64,000 nt of DNA from Diplocarpon mali (Eukaryota; Ascomycota; Leotiomycetes; Helotiales; Drepanopezizaceae), in the NCBI GenBank assembly GCA_024741835.1, contig JAENRP010000033.1, positions 92,418 to 156,417 of the forward strand, read 5' to 3'. Shown in pieces: positions 57,814 to 64,000 of the stretch (its first letter is position 1; each line of letters begins with the position of its first letter). The position numbers were made by a program, and so were the translations under genes. Below the pieces are notes generated by a model that made no database searches, had not been told where the DNA came from, and saw nothing but the letters and a program-made list of their open reading frames with translations.

Positions 57814-59334
57814 TCAAACGCTCTTCGCTTGCGTCCAGAGCGTTTCCATCTTGGCCTTTTTCAAGACCTCCCTGGCAGCGCTATCCGTTTCGCACTCTTT
57901 AGTTTGGAACTTCCTGAATGCACGACTCTTCTGCTCGCCTTCGAATACGATCACACACTTGTTCAGCGATATATCCTTGAGCTCTCCTTTCTCATCTTCG
58001 GCCTTCAGCCAGTCCTGTAAGTCTGCCGCCTTCGTGCCCTCTTTGATTCGGGTTGGCGAGTTCTCGGTCCAGTCTATGCGCTGCATCATAAGCTTACGGT
58101 ATTTCCGGATGCTGTGCTCACCGCCCTCTACAATGACAAGATTAAATCGTGGGTGCAGGAGGCAAATCCCAGTGAGAGCCATCTGATCCGCGTTGATGCC
58201 AATCTTGTAACGATGACTTCCGTTTGCCAGCGTATCTATCTTGAACACGATGATGTGGATACCCTTGGCAGCATCGTTCTCTTGGTTCTTCGCAAGCTTC
58301 TCGTGACGTTGCTCTTTCGTCAATTTGCGCTCCTCGTTCGTCTCAATGTGAGTCTGTAGCCGAGCCTCAATCTCCCTATTTACTCGCGCTTCAACTGCCG
58401 TTGGATCCTTCACTGCTTCCTCGCCCAGAACACGCATAAGATTTCCTTTCTTCACCTTAGGAGGGGGTGCAGGTTCCAGTCCGAGGCGAACTTTGGCTTG
58501 CGTCTCTTTCAAATCTGCCATTCTTCTCTGACGCCGCAGCTTTGCCTGCTCTTGCTTGGTCAGGAACATTGGTTTCGGTGCTGGCATGTTCTTTTCTTGT
58601 GGGGGTTCCAACAACACAGGGTGTTGAATGTATTCGGTGATTATGGAGTCGATGCTATCGATCTTGAGCTTCTTAGGGTCATCAATATTGTCGTAGCTCT
58701 TCTCGTCAACCAAGCCTTCATCCCACCACTCAATATCCGGAGGGGCTTCAACTAGAAAATTCTTCTCCGTATCAAGGTCTTCGTCGATACCAATCTTCCG
58801 GGACGATGCCGCAATGCGCTTTTTCATAGCCTCCAGGGCAGCCTGTCTTCGAAGGGCATTGGCCTGCTGGATGTATTTTCCCTTTTGATTAAAAACCAGC
58901 TGCCGCGAGTGCCTATTTTTCAGAGTCGCCGTTTGTCCACCAAGGCTGATATCAAAGTATGGATTGTTGCGTGTCTCCTCTGCCGAAGGACCCGCCAAGT
59001 CAAGTTGCTTCTTGACTTTAGGCGCCGGCTTGTCCGGGTGAGGGCGAGCATTTCCAATGCTGGTCGCAAACTTCGGCGCAATATTTTTGGATGGCTTGTA
59101 CTGTCCTAAATCTTGTAGAGCGGGGTGTAAATCGACATTCAAGCCTCCCCTGGCGGTAACTGGGGCAGGATGAGAAGAGAAGTTCAACCCAGCCTTTGCC
59201 TTACTGCCGCCGACTGCAGCTGCAACACGGGCCTTCAGCGATGCCAGTTTCTCTGCTGTGGACTCAGTCTTGCCCACTCGAGTTGCTGCATCATGGCGGG
59301 GAGCCAAGATGGAGGAGGCTTTTCCGCGGTCCAT
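57814..59334 (-). CDS. PRP3: U4/U6 snRNP protein Prp3
   Basis: Splicing factor that binds U4/U6 snRNA stem II and keeps the U4/U6.U5 tri-snRNP together; nuclear. Single exon, 506 residues, in the size range of fungal Prp3. After a low-complexity N-terminus, the PRP3 domain runs from about residue 100 with NNPYFDISLGG, RQLVFNQKGKYIQQANALR, PPDIEWWDEGLV and EYIQHPVLLEPP. The basic helical stretch KQEQAKLRRQRRMADLKETQ follows. The C-terminal DUF1115 domain contains YKIGINADQMALTG, NLVIVEGGEHSIRKY and KLMMQRIDW. The chosen start is the first ATG (MDRGKASSILAPRH); upstream frame has none. Divergent from RPA190 with 303 bp between starts. Confidence 0.95.
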   Translation of the reverse strand: MDRGKASSILAPRHDAATRVGKTESTAEKLASLKARVAAAVGGSKAKAGLNFSSHPAPVTARGGLNVDLHPALQDLGQYKPSKNIAPKFATSIGNARPHPDKPAPKVKKQLDLAGPSAEETRNNPYFDISLGGQTATLKNRHSRQLVFNQKGKYIQQANALRRQAALEAMKKRIAASSRKIGIDEDLDTEKNFLVEAPPDIEWWDEGLVDEKSYDNIDDPKKLKIDSIDSIITEYIQHPVLLEPPQEKNMPAPKPMFLTKQEQAKLRRQRRMADLKETQAKVRLGLEPAPPPKVKKGNLMRVLGEEAVKDPTAVEARVNREIEARLQTHIETNEERKLTKEQRHEKLAKNQENDAAKGIHIIVFKIDTLANGSHRYKIGINADQMALTGICLLHPRFNLVIVEGGEHSIRKYRKLMMQRIDWTENSPTRIKEGTKAADLQDWLKAEDEKGELKDISLNKCVIVFEGEQKSRAFRKFQTKECETDSAAREVLKKAKMETLWTQAKSV

Positions 59335-59637
59335 TTTGACACACCTCACCGCAGAATTCCACGTGTGTGAGGTGATGCTATCGGAGTTCAAAGTCGGTAC
59401 TATGAGATTGTGATGTTGAAATAGAATGCTGCCTTCAAAGGTACCTAGGAAGCGTCAACTTAAGGTTGGCGCTAATGTGCGTTAGAATGTTTCTCCGATC
59501 CGAGATAATAACTCTGAATGTTCAATTGCTTATCGAAAAAATCAACAGCTTCACATAGCGCATAGCGGGGCACAAATACACTTGAACTCTTGTTCAACCT
59601 TTGCGCTCATGCTGCCGTGGTGCTGAACTTCACCAAG
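59335..59637. promoter_or_regulatory. Divergent promoter PRP3 / RPA190
   Basis: 303 bp separate the starts of PRP3 (minus) and the Pol I large subunit (plus), so both promoters must fit here. The stretch is fairly AT-rich. No named site is assigned. Confidence 0.55.
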
Positions 59638-62600
59638 ATGAATATCTCGCAGCCAGTCCCCTCTTCCATTGGGAGTGTTGATTTCGGATTTCTCAGCGGC
59701 GCAGAAATTGAACGTCTATCCGTAAAAAGAATAGAGAATGCTCAAACCTTTGACAATCTACTGCATCCAGTTCCAGGAGGTTTATACGATCGGGCGCTCG
59801 GCGCATGGGGCGACTATCTGTAAGTTTTCGTAACCCTATATGAGCATTGTGCTAACCATCGTGAGATGCACAACATGCAACCTCGATAATGTTGGGTGCC
59901 CGGGGCACGTAGGCCACATCGAACTTCCGGTACCTGTATACCATCCGACATTCATGGATCAGCTTCTACGACTGTTGCGCTCCAAGTGTAGCTTCTGCCA
60001 CTATTTTAGGATGTCCCGGAAAGAAGTTAACCGGTACTTGTGCAAACTCCGGTTGATTCAACATGGATTGCTTGGTCCCGCGGAGGAGATAGACAACATT
60101 GAAATATCGCATTCCAAAGATGAAGATGCTTCAGACAGAAGCAGCGAATCCGAGGAAGAATCCGCGCCTGATAATGTCATTCGGCGGAGAAATGCTTTTG
60201 TGAAGAAATCAATTAAAGCCGCCAAGGCTTCTCCATGGGAGTGGAGACGGGAGAAGAACGAAGGCGTTGCGGACGCACGGCGGATGGTAGTCAAATCTTT
60301 CATGAAAGCCATCAATATCGGGAAGTTTTGTGGGAATTGTGGCGGGATATCACCCTCCTTTCGGAAGGACCGCTATGTCAAGATTTTTGAGAAAGCTCTG
60401 TCCAGTAAGGATAAAGCAAAGAATTTACAAGGTAGTTTCCGAGCTGTCAACGCCCTCCAATTATTACAGAATACGAAGAAGGGAGATACAAAATTTGATG
60501 AAGGGATTGCTGATATCGATCTATCAACTGACGATGACGAGGAGGCCGAGGGGGACTCCTTAGAAGTGAATGGGGATGTCATAATGGGTGATGCGGTATC
60601 GAAATCAGCATCTAAATCGAAGGTTGCATCACCAAAAGCCACCTTCGTAAATACCTTAGAGGTAAGAGCAAAATTGAAATTTCTATTCGAGAAAGAACAA
60701 GATATTTTGTCTCTGATTTACGATTCGCGATCAAATGCGAAAAAAGCCACGAAGATATCAGCGGATATGTTTTTCTTGCAGACGCTTATGGTTCCCCCAA
60801 ATAAGTACCGTCCAGAAGCACGCACCGGCGAAGGTGAGATTTCCGAAGCACAGCAAAACACTCTTTACAAGTCAATTATCAACAGCTGTGAAATTGTCGG
60901 TCAAATTTGGCAGGTTGTCAGCAATCCAAATAAAGAACAACAGGACTCGTCATATCGCAGGCGAGATTTTTATGATCTGCAAGAAGCGTGGTGTCAACTG
61001 CAGGATGCCGTTAACTCACTCATCGATCGTGATCGAAACCCAATCCGGGGACCAGCAGGGAAGAAAAATGATGATGGCATCAAGCAAAAGCTGGAGAAGA
61101 AAGAGGGTCTGTTTCGGAAAAACATGATGGGAAAGCGAGTCAACTTTGCTGCTCGTAGTGTTATTTCTCCAGATCCCAACATCGAGACCAACGAGATTGG
61201 TGTCCCACCAGTTTTCGCGAAGAAGTTGACATACCCAGAGCCCGTGACCAGTCATAACTTCAAAGACATGCAGCAAGCTGTGATCAATGGGGTCGACAAG
61301 TGGCCAGGCGCCGCAGCTATCGAAAACGAGAACGGTCAAGTCATCAATCTACGGACAAAGACTCAAGACGAACGGCTGGCTTTGGCAAATCAACTGCTTG
61401 CATCATCTAGCAGTAGTAGCAGCGGTGCCAGGAATAAGAAAGTTCACCGACATCTAACCAACGGTGATGTCGTTCTGATGAATCGACAACCGACTCTCCA
61501 CAAGCCGTCTATCATGGGCCACCGAGCGAGAGTTCTGCCTGGTGAGAAAACCATTCGTATGCACTATGCGAACTGCAATACCTATAATGCAGATTTCGAC
61601 GGAGATGAGATGAACATGCATTTCCCTCAAACGGAGCTCGCCAGAGCAGAAGCATTACAGATTGCGGACACGGATCATCAATATTTAGCTGCAACATCTG
61701 GAAAGCCACTTAGAGGCCTCATTCAAGATCATATTTCAGTCTCTGTGTGGATGTGTAACCGCGACACATTTTTCGACCGCGCTACTTACCAACAGCTCAT
61801 ATATAACTGCCTCCGTCCCGAAAGCGGACATATCGTAGGCGACCGCATCGTGACAGTTGACCCGGCGATCATCAAGCCTCGCCCGCTATGGACCGGAAAG
61901 CAATTGATAACTACCATCCTCAAGAACATAACCCCTATCGACTGTGGGCCCCTTACCCTCACCAGCAAATGCCAAATCTCAGCCGATCGATGGGGCGAGA
62001 AATCCGAGGAGGGAATTGTTTATTTCAAGGCAGGAGAGTTTGTCACTGGTATTCTTGATAAGTCTCAGATTGGTCCTAGTGGGGGAGGCTTTGTTCACTC
62101 CATACACGAAGCATACGGTCCCACTGCAGCTGGGAAGGTTCTGAGTATTCTGGGTCGTCTTCTCACGAAGTTCTTACATATGAGAGCCTTCACTTGCGGT
62201 ATGGATGATCTACGACTGACTACCGAGGGTGAAAGATTACGCAGAGAGAAGCTTGTAGCTGCCAAAGATCTCGGTCTGAAGGTTGCTGCTAAGTATGTCA
62301 CTCTTGATGCAAAAGACTGTACAGACACAACCCCTGAGCTTCTGGGTCGATTAGAAGATGTTCTGAGAGATGACACCAAGCAACAAGGCCTCGATATGTT
62401 GATGAACAGCAGTTCTGCGATGCTGTCTTCCGATATTACCGCAGCGTGTCTGCCTTCCGGTCTGGTCAAGCAGTTTCCAAAGAATCAGATGCAGAACATG
62501 ACAGTATCCGGGGCTAAGGGATCGGCCGTCAACGCCAATCTCATTTCTTGTAACCTTGGTCAACAGGTCTTGGAAGGACGTCGAGTACCAGTCATGGTTA

Positions 62601-64000
62601 GTGGCAAATCACTCCCATGCTTCAGACCTTTCGAGACGCATATTAGAGCTGGGGGCTACATCGTCAATCGCTTCTTGACGGGAATTCGACCGCAAGAGTA
62701 CTATTTTCACGCCATGGCTGGGAGAGAAGGTTTGATTGATACAGCTGTCAAGACATCCAGATCTGGATATCTGCAGAGATGTCTCATCAAGGGCATGGAA
62801 GGCCTCAAGGTCGAGTATGATACTTCGGTGCGAGACTCTGACGGATCCATGGTCCAATTTCTTTACGGAGAAGACGGACTGGATGTCACAAAGCAGAAGC
62901 ACTTGACAGACTTCAAATTTCTTTTACAAAATCTGAGCTCAGAGCTTTCGCAGCTGAACTATGGCGACGAGAGATACGGTACGATATTCGATGACAAAGA
63001 TGTCATAATAAAGCGAATGAAGAAGGCCCTCAAGCATGTCGCCGCCAACGATCTCAATGGTCCGGATCCAGTTCTCGCCGACTACAATCCTGGTAAATAT
63101 GGCTACGCAACGTCGGAGAAATTCTTCAGCGCATTGTCCCAGTACTTGAAGGCCAATCCTGATAGAATGGTTAAGACCAAAGAAAACCCGGGTGGAGTAG
63201 GTGTCCGAAAAGCCCTCGAGCCGGTTCTGGTCGCCAAGTACCTCAAGTCCGTCGCCGATCCTGGTGAGGCTGTTGGTATCGTCGCGGGCCAGTCCGTGGG
63301 AGAGCCTTCGACGCAAATGACCCTCAATACTTTTCATCTGGCAGGTCACTCGACCAAGAACGTCACTCTAGGTATTCCACGTTTGAGAGAGATCGTCATG
63401 ACAGCCAGCAACCACATTTCTACCCCAACGATGACGCTGAGGGTCAACCCGGAACTTACACATGAGGATGGGGAGAAGTTTGCAAAGGCTATCAGTATGC
63501 TTTCTCTTGCAGCCGTGCTAGACCAAGCAACCGTTCAAGAGCGTATCGGAAGCGGTATTGCTTACTCACAAGCCAAAATATTCGATATCCACATCAAGCT
63601 TTTCCCCTCCAACGAATACGCTGAGACATACGCAATCGAGATTGAGGACGTCCTTCATACCTTGGAAAAGAGGTTTGCCCCGAAGCTACAGCAACTCGCG
63701 CGCAAAGCACACGGCAAGAAAAGGGGTGAGATGAGGGCTTCTGCGAATACTGCAGGCGTTCCCGAGATTGGAAAATCCGTGGGTAATGTCGAAGAAGCAA
63801 GACCTGATGCCGAGAGAGAGGTTAATGGGGAGGACGACGACGAAGATGGAGATGACGATGCTACGAATGACAAACAAAGAGGTAACCGCTCAGAAGCTGT
63901 CAGTTACGCGGCGAATGATGAAGACGATGACAAGGTTCAGGCTCAAATGCAACAAGAAGCCGAACCTGAGGAAGACGAAGATATAGAGGATGAGGGAATT
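59638..64000 (+). CDS. RPA190: RNA polymerase I largest subunit RPA190 (3' end beyond window)
   Basis: Catalytic beta'-like subunit of nucleolar RNA polymerase I, which makes rRNA. Exon 1 is 59638-59819; a 46-bp intron is followed by exon 2 from 59866, open to the window edge, about 1439 codons seen. The clamp zinc site CTTCNLDNVGCPGHVGH begins at residue 62. The MNMMGK-type switch appears as LFRKNMMGKRVNFAARSV. The catalytic Mg2+ loop NADFDGDEMNMHFPQ is at about residues 635-649. The bridge-helix and trigger-loop area contains GREGLIDTAVKTSRSGYLQR, then AGQSVGEPSTQMTLNTFHLAG. An acidic insertion typical of Pol I (DDDEDGDDD and later Glu/Asp runs) lies at the end of the window. About 250 residues of the C-terminus should follow. 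Confidence 0.96.

Overview
The window is nuclear DNA of a filamentous ascomycete (Pezizomycotina). The genes carry many short introns, about 40 to 140 bp, with GT/GC...AG borders, often with a CTAAC-like branch site. The protein set is typical of that group: SSN8 cyclin C, Atg18, TYW4/Ppm2, Pps1, Rad3, Prp3 and the Pol I large subunit, plus fungal-only hypothetical proteins. I cannot fix the class or species from sequence alone. Exon models were built by reading splice sites and checking reading phase across every junction.

Layout. 1-2.5 kb is gene-free and holds a purine-rich minisatellite. 2.6-10 kb holds SSN8 (-), a Ca2+-regulated mitochondrial carrier (+), a TilS-type tRNA-Ile lysidine synthetase (-) and the mitochondrial S-adenosylmethionine carrier (+). 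The last two are divergent with 292 bp between start codons. 10.2-18.5 kb has three minus-strand genes: a WDR48/Bun107 deubiquitinase cofactor, an Ulp1-type SUMO protease and a phenol-hydroxylase-type FAD monooxygenase. 20.8-25.9 kb has a large unrecognised 6-exon gene (+) converging on a small cysteine-rich gene (-). 26.1-29.1 kb is a DDHD-domain phospholipase (+).

A degraded glutathione S-transferase kappa gene follows at 29.6-30.0 kb. About 2.8 kb of microsatellite-rich DNA comes next, then a three-finger C2H2 transcription factor (-). Roughly 4 kb of mostly empty DNA precedes the divergent pair ATG18 (-) / TYW4 (+). TYW4 appears to carry a stop codon in a 15-nt exon. A nine-exon MFS transporter (+) is followed by another 4.2 kb gene-free, repeat-rich block. 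The right end is densely housekeeping: PPS1 (+), RAD3/XPD (+), PRP3 (-) and RPA190 (+, running off the window).

There is no sign of a secondary-metabolite cluster, intact transposon, tRNA, rRNA or CRISPR. The genes work mostly independently. The possible functional groupings are the three mitochondria-linked genes at 4-10 kb, the ubiquitin/SUMO-processing neighbours at 10-16 kb, and transcription/RNA processing (RAD3, PRP3, RPA190) at the right end.
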